Assembly (NCBI GenBank): GCA_005239165.1
Contig: RAPG01000001.1
Coordinates: forward strand, 558,001-622,000
Reading direction: 5' to 3'
Source of the DNA: Allopusillimonas ginsengisoli
GTDB taxonomy: Bacteria; Pseudomonadota; Gammaproteobacteria; Burkholderiales; Burkholderiaceae_B
Length of the DNA stretch: 64,000 nucleotides
This document shows positions 1-7,306 of this stretch, piece after piece (the first letter of the stretch is position 1; every line of letters starts with the position of its first letter). A program made the translations under genes and the position numbers. Below the pieces are notes generated by a model. The model was not told where the DNA came from. It was given only the letters and a program-made list of their open reading frames with translations, and ran no database searches.

Positions 1-494
1 TCGGTTATATATTCTGAGACATTTCCTGCAAGCCGCTCAGCGGCCTGGTTCAGGCCGCTGGCTGCCAGTTTGCCCGCCCCTACCAGACGTGTGGTGGCTA
101 CATCACCCACGACCCGCGAGAGGTCTTCCTGCAGGTCCCAGCGCAGGCTGCCTGCAAGGTCAGAAACCACCTGCGCCAGTGCCGCGTCGCCTTCCACATG
201 CAGCAATGCCGTTAGCGCCGAAGGATCGCGACTGCGCAATACGCCGGGCAGGCTGGCCAGCTTGACGAGCGGAATGGTAAAGGTGGCATTAGGGACAATG
301 GCGGGGTCGGATGCAGTCACCAGCCCCGAGCCCAGAATGGACAGGTTGAGCGCGCCAGGCCCAACGATAAAACGAACCGCCTTGCCAGAATGAGACGCCA
401 GGCGCTCGCGCGCCCATGCCTCGCGCTCAAGCAAAGCGTTCAACGCTGAAACGGGCATCTGGGCGGGTTTGGTCAGAAGAGGCAGAGAAAACAT
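1..494 (-). CDS. ubiJ: UbiJ, ubiquinone biosynthesis accessory factor (partial)
   Basis: The minus-strand frame opens with ATG at 492-494 (MFSLPLLTKPAQ) and runs off the window edge, so the C-terminus is missing. About 165 residues are visible. The first part has the SCP2 sterol-carrier-like fold pattern (GPGALNLSILGSG, then ATFTIPLVKLASLPG), followed by the typical UbiJ stretch EGDAALAQVVSDLAG and RWDLQEDLSRVVGD. UbiJ binds lipid intermediates and supports the soluble Ubi complex that makes coenzyme Q. The gene lies downstream of ubiE and a Tim44-like gene on the same strand. ubiB would be expected next, outside the window. The identification rests on motif and context and is fairly safe. 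Confidence 0.85.
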   Translation of the reverse strand, partial: MFSLPLLTKPAQMPVSALNALLEREAWARERLASHSGKAVRFIVGPGALNLSILGSGLVTASDPAIVPNATFTIPLVKLASLPGVLRSRDPSALTALLHVEGDAALAQVVSDLAGSLRWDLQEDLSRVVGDVATTRLVGAGKLAASGLNQAAERLAGNVSEYIT

Positions 495-595
495 GTTTGG
501 CGCGGGCGGCAGTGCCGTATACGAATTAGCCTGTATAGCAAGACGTCAAGTTTAACGGTTTTACGCGCAACTGAGAGAAACAAGCCAAAACGACA

Positions 596-640
596 ATGTC
601 TGAAGACTGCCGGACGAGATGTACGGCGGCCTTCAGACAT
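596..640. repeat. Imperfect inverted repeat upstream of ubiJ
   Basis: Arms ATGTCTGAAG (596-605) and CTTCAGACAT (631-640) are perfect complements. An inner GCCG/CGGC pair lies at 609-612 and 624-627. There is no T-run on either side, so it is not a classical terminator. It lies in the 353-bp gap between the Tim44-like gene and ubiJ, so it could form in a read-through transcript or bind a protein as a dyad. Confidence 0.5.
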
Positions 641-682
641 ATTAAGCGGGAGGCTGACCGGAGGTGTGCCCGGCCCTCAGAA

Positions 683-804
683 CAGTTAATGCCCTGCCCT
701 GCCCTGCCCTGCGGCAGGATTAGAACCCCTTAGAGCAGTTAATGCCCCGCCCTGCGGCAGTATTTAAACCCCACAGGGCAGTTAATGCCCCGCCCCGCAG
801 CAGC
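683..804. repeat. Three-copy tandem repeat in the ubiJ / Tim44-like gap
   Basis: The motif CAGTTAATGCCC followed by a CCCTG/CCCCG-rich tract and GCGGCAG occurs at about 683, 736 and 779. Copies 2 and 3 are 43 bp apart. Copy 1 is 53 bp before copy 2 because it carries two extra CCCTG pentamers, giving four CCCTG/GCCCT units in a row at about 691-711. The rest of the 495-847 gap holds the inverted repeat at 596-640 and no open frame that looks like a gene. Confidence 0.75.
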
Positions 805-847
805 GCCAGAATGTGGGCCGGCTTGTCCACGCCCTGGCTGCCTTGGC

Positions 848-1813
848 CTAGCTTGCGCTGTCCAGAGGTATTTGTTGTATGCCCGCCAGCAGCCAGCCAG
901 CCCCTTCAGCTTTGTAGAGGTTCCAGACCTCTTCAAAACGAAACGCCTCGGTGTTTGGTGACTCGCGCAGCATGCCCGAATAACGGACGCTGGCAAGATG
1001 CCCACCCGAAACGGTTTCGATGCCGAGCAGCTCTGCGTTGAGCAGAACTACTTCGGTGATATTTCCGGGATCACGCTGCATGAGCTCTGGCTTGACCTCG
1101 GCAATGAGGTCGTCTGTCATGTAGTCGCGCAATTCATCGAGATTGCCGCTGTCCCAGACTGCCTGGATTTTAATGAACTGCGCTTTGGCGTTGCCCAAAA
1201 ATGTTGCGGTGTCGAAATCGCCGGGGATGAACCATGATTCGTCTACCGGTGGTGCAGGCACCGCTGCGGGTGCAGCCGCCGCCGTGGCAGTCAGTGGAGC
1301 GGCAGTGCGGTCTTGTTGCGCCAGACCCTGCCGTTGCATGGGGCTGGCCCCATGCCCCCCGTGGGCGGACTGTTGCATGGCAGGCCGTGCCATGCCTCCA
1401 CGCAGCTTGCGTACGAGGAAGATGACCGCGAACACCACCAGACCTATGAGCAACATACTGGACATGAATTCGAGGAAGGCGCCGGACAACCCCAGACTGG
1501 AAAGCAAGGCGGCAATACCCAAGCCGGCGGCAATGCCGGCCAGCGGGCCGAGCCAGCGGGACATGCCGCTTTTTGCGGCGGCGCCAGCGGCACCGGCTTT
1601 GGCACCAGCGGCCGGTACGGCGCTACGCTGTGCGGATGACGCAGCAGGCGGTTTGACAGCCTGGCGTTGCTTTATGACGTTGCTGGACTGCTTGCCGAAG
1701 CTTCTGCCGCCGCCCATGCGACGGGCTTCTGCGTCGAACGAGACCGTAAGCATGGCGCCGGCGGAAACCACCAGCAAAAACGCAGCCAGCAGGCGTGAAC
1801 CTTTGTGGGTCAT
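848..1813 (-). CDS. Tim44-like domain membrane protein
   Basis: The protein has 321 residues. An ATG 13 codons inside the longest frame is chosen because AGGAG lies just before it (minus strand, about 1819-1823). The N-terminus MTHKGSRLLAAFLLVVSAG is a signal or anchor helix. It is followed by an Arg/Gly/Ser-rich stretch, an Ala/Pro linker, and two adjacent hydrophobic segments around residues 95-140 (GPLAGIAAGLGIAALLSSLG, then MSSMLLIGLVVFAVIFLVRKL). The last 120 residues resemble the Tim44/MRPL45 fold (NAKAQFIKIQAVWDSGNLDELRDYMT). The family is widespread beside ubiquinone genes in Burkholderiales, but its bacterial role is not established. It sits between ubiE and ubiJ on one strand and is probably co-transcribed with them. 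Confidence 0.8.
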   Translation of the reverse strand: MTHKGSRLLAAFLLVVSAGAMLTVSFDAEARRMGGGRSFGKQSSNVIKQRQAVKPPAASSAQRSAVPAAGAKAGAAGAAAKSGMSRWLGPLAGIAAGLGIAALLSSLGLSGAFLEFMSSMLLIGLVVFAVIFLVRKLRGGMARPAMQQSAHGGHGASPMQRQGLAQQDRTAAPLTATAAAAPAAVPAPPVDESWFIPGDFDTATFLGNAKAQFIKIQAVWDSGNLDELRDYMTDDLIAEVKPELMQRDPGNITEVVLLNAELLGIETVSGGHLASVRYSGMLRESPNTEAFRFEEVWNLYKAEGAGWLLAGIQQIPLDSAS

Positions 1814-2072
1814 GTATTGCTCCTGTATATGGCGCGCAGACCGGCGCGCCACCAGATTGAATGTTTGGTGTTAGCAAGGCAGCGGCAGAACGACGATAAG
1901 TCAGGCTCCGGCAACCTTACTGGAACCTGAACATTATCATAAAGCGGGCTGCGACGGGAATGAATTTTGCATCAGAAGATGCTCAATACGCCTGTACCGG
2001 CGAATTGAGGGAGAGAGACACCAGATAGCGCGCCTTGCGGCATGACCCTGTTTGCCAGACGCGAGAGAAGGG

Positions 2073-2908
2073 TCAGCAGAGCCGGACGCCCTCGTGCAGT
2101 GCCACAAGCCCGGCGTTGAGATTGAAATACCGTACACGTGACAGCCCCGCGTCGCGCATCATGCCTGCCAGGGTTTCCTGATCAGGATGCATGCGGATGG
2201 ACTCGGCCAGATAACGATAACTTTCCTCGTCACCGGCAACCTTGCCGCCCAGCCATGGCAACACGTTAAACGAGTACCAGTCGTAGACCGGAGCAAGAGG
2301 CCGCGCGATGTGAGAGAACTCAAGCACAAGCAGCTTGCCACCCGGCTTGAGCACGCGACGCATCTCGGCCAGCGCATGCTCTTTGTGGGTCATGTTGCGC
2401 AGGCCAAAGGCTACGCTGACCCGGTCAAAATAGGCATCAGGAAACGGCAATTTTTCGGCGTCGCAGACGGATACTGGCAAAAGCATGCCCTGGTCAGCCA
2501 GGCGATCACGGCCCACACGCAGCATGGACTCATTAATGTCGGTAAGCCACACCTCGCCGGTTTGACCAGCACGTTTGGCAAATGCACGTGCCAGATCACC
2601 GGTGCCACCGGCAATGTCGAGTACCTTCATGCCCGAACGCACATCAGCCTGACGAATGGTAAACGCCTTCCAGATACGATGCAGGCCGCCAGACATGAGG
2701 TCGTTCATGACGTCGTAGCGACTTGCCACCGAATGGAACACCTCGGCAACCTTGCTGGCTTTTTCGCCTTCTGCAACGGTTTTAAAACCAAAGTGCGTGC
2801 TGGCCTGCTGTTGCGTGGACGCACCGTCGGCAGAAAAGCGATTGACGGCGTCGGCAGCCCCGCCTTCGGACCGGCCGGGCCTTCTGGGGAAGAAGTGGTA
2901 TTTTGCAT
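2073..2908 (-). CDS. ubiE: UbiE, demethylmenaquinone/ubiquinone C-methyltransferase (apparent N-terminal frameshift)
   Basis: UbiE is the SAM-dependent C-methyltransferase of ubiquinone and menaquinone synthesis. The body is clear: [28 protein letters not shown], the SAM site [15 protein letters not shown], then [15 protein letters not shown] and [11 protein letters not shown], ending with the usual [22 protein letters not shown]. The body frame has no good start near residue 1. A more natural N-terminus, [15 protein letters not shown], begins at 2908 in the next frame. Adding one G to the four-G run (plus strand C4 at 2858-2861) would join the two. Without it, translation would have to start at 2948 with a weak ribosome site and an unconserved leader. 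The gene is divergent from phoB. Confidence 0.9.
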
Positions 2909-3014
2909 GATTTGATAATCGTACATCATTATTGAAACCAGCCTGCATTTTCACAAACCTGACACATTCACGACATATGATGCATGTCATGAAAAACCAC
3001 TATCATCACGCACC

Positions 3015-3716
3015 ATGAGCACAACCATACTTGTCGTAGAAGATGAGCCTGCCATCCAGGAACTGATTTCGGTCAATCTGTCATTTGCCGGTCACAAGGT
3101 CTTGCGCGCTTTTGACGCCGAGCAGGCGCAAACGCTGATCCGGGCCGAACTGCCTGACCTCATATTGCTTGACTGGATGCTGCCTGGCGCTTCGGGCATT
3201 ACGCTGGCACGCACGCTGCGCAGCGATGAGCGCACCCGCAACGTGCCGGTCATCATGCTTACGGCAAAAGGCGCGGAGCATGACAAAGTAGAGGGCCTGG
3301 AGGCAGGCGCCGACGATTACATCACCAAACCCTTTTCTCCCAAAGAGCTGGTAGCACGCATCAAGGCCGTACTGCGCCGGCGCGCGCCCCAGCTGACCGA
3401 CGACATCATTACCATGGGCACGCTGGCTCTTGACCCCACCACACACCGGGTTACCAGTGATGACCTGACACTCACTGTCGGTCCCACCGAATTTCGCCTG
3501 CTACACTTTTTCATGACGCACACTGAAAGAGTGTTCTCGCGCGCCCAACTGTTAGATCAGGTCTGGGGAGATCATGTTTTTGTCGAAGAGCGTACGGTAG
3601 ACGTGCATATACGCCGGCTGCGCAAAGCGCTCGAGCCTGGCGGCCACGATAATCGTATAGAAACCGTGCGGGGTGCGGGCTACCGCTTCACGGCAAAACC
3701 CATAACGAAAGACTGA
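3015..3716 (+). CDS. phoB: PhoB, phosphate regulon response regulator
   Basis: This 233-residue OmpR/PhoB-type regulator has a receiver domain with acidic pair E9/D10, phospho-acceptor D53 ([10 protein letters not shown]), the T83 region (IMLTAKG) and K105 (ITKPF). A winged helix-turn-helix occupies about residues 130-230, ending [15 protein letters not shown] and [10 protein letters not shown]. Phosphorylated PhoB activates genes for phosphate uptake. It is followed by the kinase gene phoR 46 bp downstream, and pairing with PhoR supports PhoB over other OmpR-family members. The pst and phoU genes are not in the window. Confidence 0.9.
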   Translation: MSTTILVVEDEPAIQELISVNLSFAGHKVLRAFDAEQAQTLIRAELPDLILLDWMLPGASGITLARTLRSDERTRNVPVIMLTAKGAEHDKVEGLEAGADDYITKPFSPKELVARIKAVLRRRAPQLTDDIITMGTLALDPTTHRVTSDDLTLTVGPTEFRLLHFFMTHTERVFSRAQLLDQVWGDHVFVEERTVDVHIRRLRKALEPGGHDNRIETVRGAGYRFTAKPITKD

Positions 3717-3762
3717 ACAGAAACATACCCCATGGTTGCGGTGGTTCCAGAGATATGAAGTC

Positions 3763-5058
3763 ATGACAAAAACTTTGTTTTCCATCGGCGCATGGGCGCT
3801 ACTAGGCTGGCTTACCGGCTCGTGGCTGGGGCCAAAAGTGGGATGGGGGCTGTTTTCGCTCGGCCTGCTGTTAATGATACTGGTCAGCGGCTGGCAGCTA
3901 TCGCGCATTGCTCACTGGGTAAAAAACATTGATGACCCGCCCCCGCCTTCCGTTGGGCCGTGGGACGACATCCTGGCGCCCATTTATCGCAAACTGCGTT
4001 ACACCAGTCAGGAAATGCACCTGTTAAAGCGCAATCTCGACAGCCTGTTGCAGGCGGCTGAGGCATTGCCCGATGGCGCTATCACGCTTGACGAGGCCAT
4101 GCAGCTGACGTGGTGTAACCAGACTGCCAGCGACCACATCGGCCTGAACCTGGAAACCGACCGCAACCACAGCATTCTGAATATTTTGCGCGAGCCCGAG
4201 TTTGCCCGCTACGCCCGCCAGGACGAATGGCCTGGCCCGGTACTGCTGCACCTTACCTATGACGGCCATGAAAAAAGCCTGCTGGCGCAGCTGACACGAT
4301 ATGGTGTGGGCCAGTTTCTGTTGGTAACCCGCGACGTCACGCAGGTCGAAAAACTGGAAACCACTCGCAAAGACTTCGTGGCCAACGTCTCGCACGAGTT
4401 GCGCACACCGCTGACCGTGCTGGCGGGCTTTCTGGAAACGCTTTGCGATATGCCTGCAGAGGCGATCAGCCAGACACAGCGTGAACACTACCAGCGGCTG
4501 ATGCTGGAACAGGCTCTGCGCATGCAGGCCATTGTGGCTGATCTGCTTACGCTTTCGGCACTTGAATCATCACCGCAGGCTGGCGGCGCCCCGGTCCGTC
4601 TGGGTGGTGTGGTGCAAGAGGCCCTGCAACAGGCGCGAATCTTGTCGGGCGGGCAACACGTATTTGTTGAAAATATCGCGCACGATATCTGCGTAACTGG
4701 CAGCGAAACCGAACTGGCTTCGGCCGTCTCAAACCTGCTGACCAACGCTATTCGCTACACCCCAAAAGACGGAACCATTACCGTAAGCTGGTTTATGACT
4801 GAAGACGGGCACGCCTGTTATAGCGTTCAGGATACCGGCATCGGTATTGCTGCCCAAGACATCCCACGCCTGACAGAACGCTTCTACCGTGTAGATCGTG
4901 GTCGTTCACGTGCCACCGGCGGCACGGGCCTGGGTCTTGCCATCACCCGGCATGTAGCCTTGCGCCACAACGCCGAACTGACCATACACAGCAGGCTAGG
5001 GGCAGGCAGCACGTTTTCGCTGATCTTCCCTTCTTCACGCCTCAGCACTGCCAGTTAG
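3763..5058 (+). CDS. phoR: PhoR, phosphate regulon sensor histidine kinase
   Basis: The protein has 431 residues from the ATG at 3763. A TTG nine codons earlier is possible but gives no better leader. Two membrane helices lie at the N-terminus (LFSIGAWALLGWLTGSWLG and GLFSLGLLLMILVSG). They are followed by a PAS-like region, the dimerisation/phospho-acceptor site FVANVSHELRTPL with H at about 211, and a HATPase domain with the N box (SNLLTNAIRYTP), DTGIGIA and GGTGLGLAI. It signals phosphate status to PhoB. The last codons and stop (SSRLSTAS) lie inside the first unit of a tandem repeat that continues downstream. Confidence 0.9.
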   Translation: MTKTLFSIGAWALLGWLTGSWLGPKVGWGLFSLGLLLMILVSGWQLSRIAHWVKNIDDPPPPSVGPWDDILAPIYRKLRYTSQEMHLLKRNLDSLLQAAEALPDGAITLDEAMQLTWCNQTASDHIGLNLETDRNHSILNILREPEFARYARQDEWPGPVLLHLTYDGHEKSLLAQLTRYGVGQFLLVTRDVTQVEKLETTRKDFVANVSHELRTPLTVLAGFLETLCDMPAEAISQTQREHYQRLMLEQALRMQAIVADLLTLSALESSPQAGGAPVRLGGVVQEALQQARILSGGQHVFVENIAHDICVTGSETELASAVSNLLTNAIRYTPKDGTITVSWFMTEDGHACYSVQDTGIGIAAQDIPRLTERFYRVDRGRSRATGGTGLGLAITRHVALRHNAELTIHSRLGAGSTFSLIFPSSRLSTAS

Positions 5059-5290
5059 CTCGCTGATCCTGCCTCCCGCGCGGCTCGGTGCTGCCAATTA
5101 GCTCGCTGACCTTCCCTTCCCCGCGCCTCTGTACCGCCAGCGGGCACACCGGTCTTATCTTCGTTCGCCCTCAGTATTTCCAGCTGGCTCGCAGGTATGT
5201 CTTTCGTTCGCGCCTCAACACTTCCAGCTGGCTCGCACGCCTTTCTTTCGTTCGCGCCTTAGCACTGCCGGCCAGCCAGAAAGACCCCAG
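5028..5290. repeat. Degenerate 43-44 bp tandem repeat, six units, spanning the phoR stop codon
   Basis: The core CACTGCCAGYTRGCTCGC recurs with its CCAG-equivalent at 5051, 5094, 5137, 5180, 5224 and 5268, a spacing of 43, 43, 43, 44 and 44 bp. Units 4 to 6 share the longer block TCTTTCGTTCGCGCCT. Unit 1 encodes the end of PhoR. The rest of the 5059-5446 gap, after about 5290, holds the pxpB leader with no other feature that I can support. Confidence 0.85.
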
Positions 5291-5446
5291 CCGGTAATAC
5301 CTGGGGCTGCGGGCACGCCTGGACACGGCCAGCCAGGCTCTTGGACACATCGTTCACGCCGATCAGGCTTCAGGGCTTTAAAATCAGGCACAATATCTGA
5401 CGCGCATCGCGCCGCCATTATTTAACAATAACGAATGGAGACCCCC

Positions 5447-6178
5447 ATGCCTGCAGCGACACAACCCGCCTGCCCGCCATGGACACTTGCGCCGCAAGGC
5501 GATCGCTGCCTCATACTCACGTTTGGCGACACCATAGATGTCGCCATCGGGCGCCGGTGTACCGCTGCCGCCTGGGCGCTGCGACAGGCTGACATCGAAG
5601 GCATCACAGACATTGTTCCTGCGTTTACCACTCTCGCCGTGCATTTTCAGCTTCCCGGCGCCGACAGTCGCAACGGCCTCAGCCGGCTTGTCGACGAAAT
5701 AAGACAGGTGCTCACCGACAACCTTGCCGAAGACAGCACTGCCACACACGGACGCCTGGTAGAAATACCTGTCTGTTACGAAGCAGAATACGGCCCCGAC
5801 CTGACCGATGTGGCGGCTCACACCGGCCTGAGTACCGATGAAGTCATACGCCTGCACAGCGAACAGCCGTGTTATGTCTTTATGCTGGGTTTTGCCCCCG
5901 GCGCTCCCTATGTGGGCGTGCATGACATCCGGCTCGATATAGGACGCCGGGCCACTCCCCGTACTCGTCTGCCAGCGGGCTCGGTCGCCATCGCCAACCG
6001 CCAGACCATTATCTACCCCAATGCTTCGCCGGGTGGCTGGCATATTATTGGCGCAACGCCCGTCACGCTGTTCAACCCCGCCGGCGATCCGCCCACTCTG
6101 CTCTCTCCGGGCGACATGCTGCAGTTTATTCCCGTGTCAGCCAAAGAGTTTCTTGCGATCAAAGGCAGTCAGTCATGA
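5447..6178 (+). CDS. pxpB: 5-oxoprolinase subunit PxpB
   Basis: PxpB is a KipI/allophanate hydrolase subunit 1 family protein of 243 residues. Two in-frame ATGs exist, at 5435 and 5447. The second is preferred because GGAG at 5437-5440 sits six bases before it. Family motifs are visible: CYVFMLGFAPGAPYVG, the ATPRTRLPAGSVAIA strip, and GGWHIIGATPVTLFNP. With PxpA and PxpC it forms the ATP-dependent enzyme that opens 5-oxoproline to glutamate. The stop overlaps the pxpC start (ATGA), so the two are translationally coupled. pxpA is not visible beside them. Confidence 0.85.
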   Translation: MPAATQPACPPWTLAPQGDRCLILTFGDTIDVAIGRRCTAAAWALRQADIEGITDIVPAFTTLAVHFQLPGADSRNGLSRLVDEIRQVLTDNLAEDSTATHGRLVEIPVCYEAEYGPDLTDVAAHTGLSTDEVIRLHSEQPCYVFMLGFAPGAPYVGVHDIRLDIGRRATPRTRLPAGSVAIANRQTIIYPNASPGGWHIIGATPVTLFNPAGDPPTLLSPGDMLQFIPVSAKEFLAIKGSQS

Positions 6179-7179
6179 GCATCACGGTGATCAAACCCGG
6201 CCTGCTATCCACATTCCAAGACGCTGGCCGCCGGGGCCATCAACACTTAGGCGTTCCCGTCAGCGGCGCCATGGACAACCGCGCGCATCGCCTCGCCAAT
6301 CTGCTGGCCGGCAATGATGCCGACGAAGCCACACTCGAAATCACACTGACTGGGCCTGAGCTGCGCTTTGACGCACCGGCCTGTATTGCCATCAGCGGTG
6401 CCCGGCTAAGCCCGTCGCTCAATGGTCAGGCCATACCCAATGACAGGCCCCTGGTTGTACACGCTGGTGACAAGCTGACTTTCGGCGCACGACAGTCGGG
6501 CGTACGCGCCTATCTGGCGTGGCACGGCGGCATCGACGTCCCGACTGTGCTGGGCAGTCGCAGCACCTATGTGCGCGGGAGCTTTGGCGGCCTGGAGGGG
6601 CGCGCGCTGAAAAAGGGCGACACGCTGGCGCTGTGCACCTCGCTGCGGGAGCATGACCTGCAGTCGCTGGAACACGAACTGTGGAAAATAAAAATATACC
6701 TGCCAGCCATACTCGGCCTGCAGCCGCGTGTGGCTTTGCGTGTGATGCGCGGTCCACATACCGGCCTGTTTACCGAAGCAGCCATTGAAAATCTTTTTTC
6801 GGCAGCCTACCGGGCCAGCCCCGATTCTGAACGCATGGGCTATCGCCTGCAGGGGCCATTACTGCCACTGAAGCAGCCCACCCAACTGCTGTCTGAATCA
6901 ACCAGTTTTGGCGCCATCCAGGTGCCGGCAGACGGGCAGCCCATTATCTTGATGGCTGACAGGCAAACCACAGGCGGTTACGCCAAAATCGCTCACGTTG
7001 CCACCGTTGACCTGCCGCTGATTGCGCAATGTTTGCCGGGCGAGACACTGAAATTTACCGAGTGCACGCTAGAACAGGCGCAACGGCTGGATGCCCAACG
7101 CGATGCGGCGTTCGATCAGTTGAAACAAATGCTCGCACCGGTGCGAGCATTATTAAACGGCGGATCGGCAAGCCTATAA
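6175..7179 (+). CDS. pxpC: 5-oxoprolinase subunit PxpC
   Basis: PxpC is a KipA/allophanate hydrolase subunit 2 family protein of 334 residues. The N-terminal block ITVIKPGLLSTFQDAGRRG and LGVPVSGAMDNRAHRLAN is diagnostic. Later blocks are GSRSTYVRGSFGGLEGRAL, SPDSERMGYRLQGP and IILMADRQTTGGYAKIA. It partners PxpB in 5-oxoproline hydrolysis. The gene ends about 98 bp from the convergent ilvA stop. A perfect 24-bp palindrome lies inside its last 20 codons. Confidence 0.85.
   Translation: MSITVIKPGLLSTFQDAGRRGHQHLGVPVSGAMDNRAHRLANLLAGNDADEATLEITLTGPELRFDAPACIAISGARLSPSLNGQAIPNDRPLVVHAGDKLTFGARQSGVRAYLAWHGGIDVPTVLGSRSTYVRGSFGGLEGRALKKGDTLALCTSLREHDLQSLEHELWKIKIYLPAILGLQPRVALRVMRGPHTGLFTEAAIENLFSAAYRASPDSERMGYRLQGPLLPLKQPTQLLSESTSFGAIQVPADGQPIILMADRQTTGGYAKIAHVATVDLPLIAQCLPGETLKFTECTLEQAQRLDAQRDAAFDQLKQMLAPVRALLNGGSASL
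7128..7151. repeat. Perfect 24-bp palindrome inside the 3' end of pxpC
   Basis: Arms AATGCTCGCACC and GGTGCGAGCATT meet with no spacer at 7139/7140. It encodes part of QMLAPVRALL in PxpC. No T-run follows. It could act as a protein-binding dyad or as RNA structure, or it could be chance under coding constraint. Confidence 0.6.
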
Positions 7180-7271
7180 CCCGCAGCCCTCGCGAATATG
7201 CACCAGCGGCGGCTCAATACCGCAGCCAGGCATTGCACACGTTCTCGGCCGGCATTAGCTCGAAATGTCGG

Positions 7272-7306
7272 CCCTGCCTACAGAAACAGCTTGTAGGCAG
7301 GGTTTT
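7272..7306 (+). terminator. Rho-independent terminator of pxpBC, overlapping the ilvA 3' end
   Basis: CCCTGCCTACA (7272-7282) and TGTAGGCAGGG (7292-7302) form an 11-bp stem with a nine-base loop, followed by TTTT on the plus strand. The hairpin overlaps the last codons and stop of ilvA, which reads the other way. On the minus strand no T-run follows, so it serves pxpBC best. Confidence 0.75.

Noticed and set aside
2949..3014. Possible Pho box in the ubiE-phoB gap
   Set aside because: TGTC-like elements 11 bp apart can be read on the minus strand, and TGTCAT/TATCAT on the plus strand, but the spacing or sequence departs from CTGTCAT-type repeats. Not enough to call.
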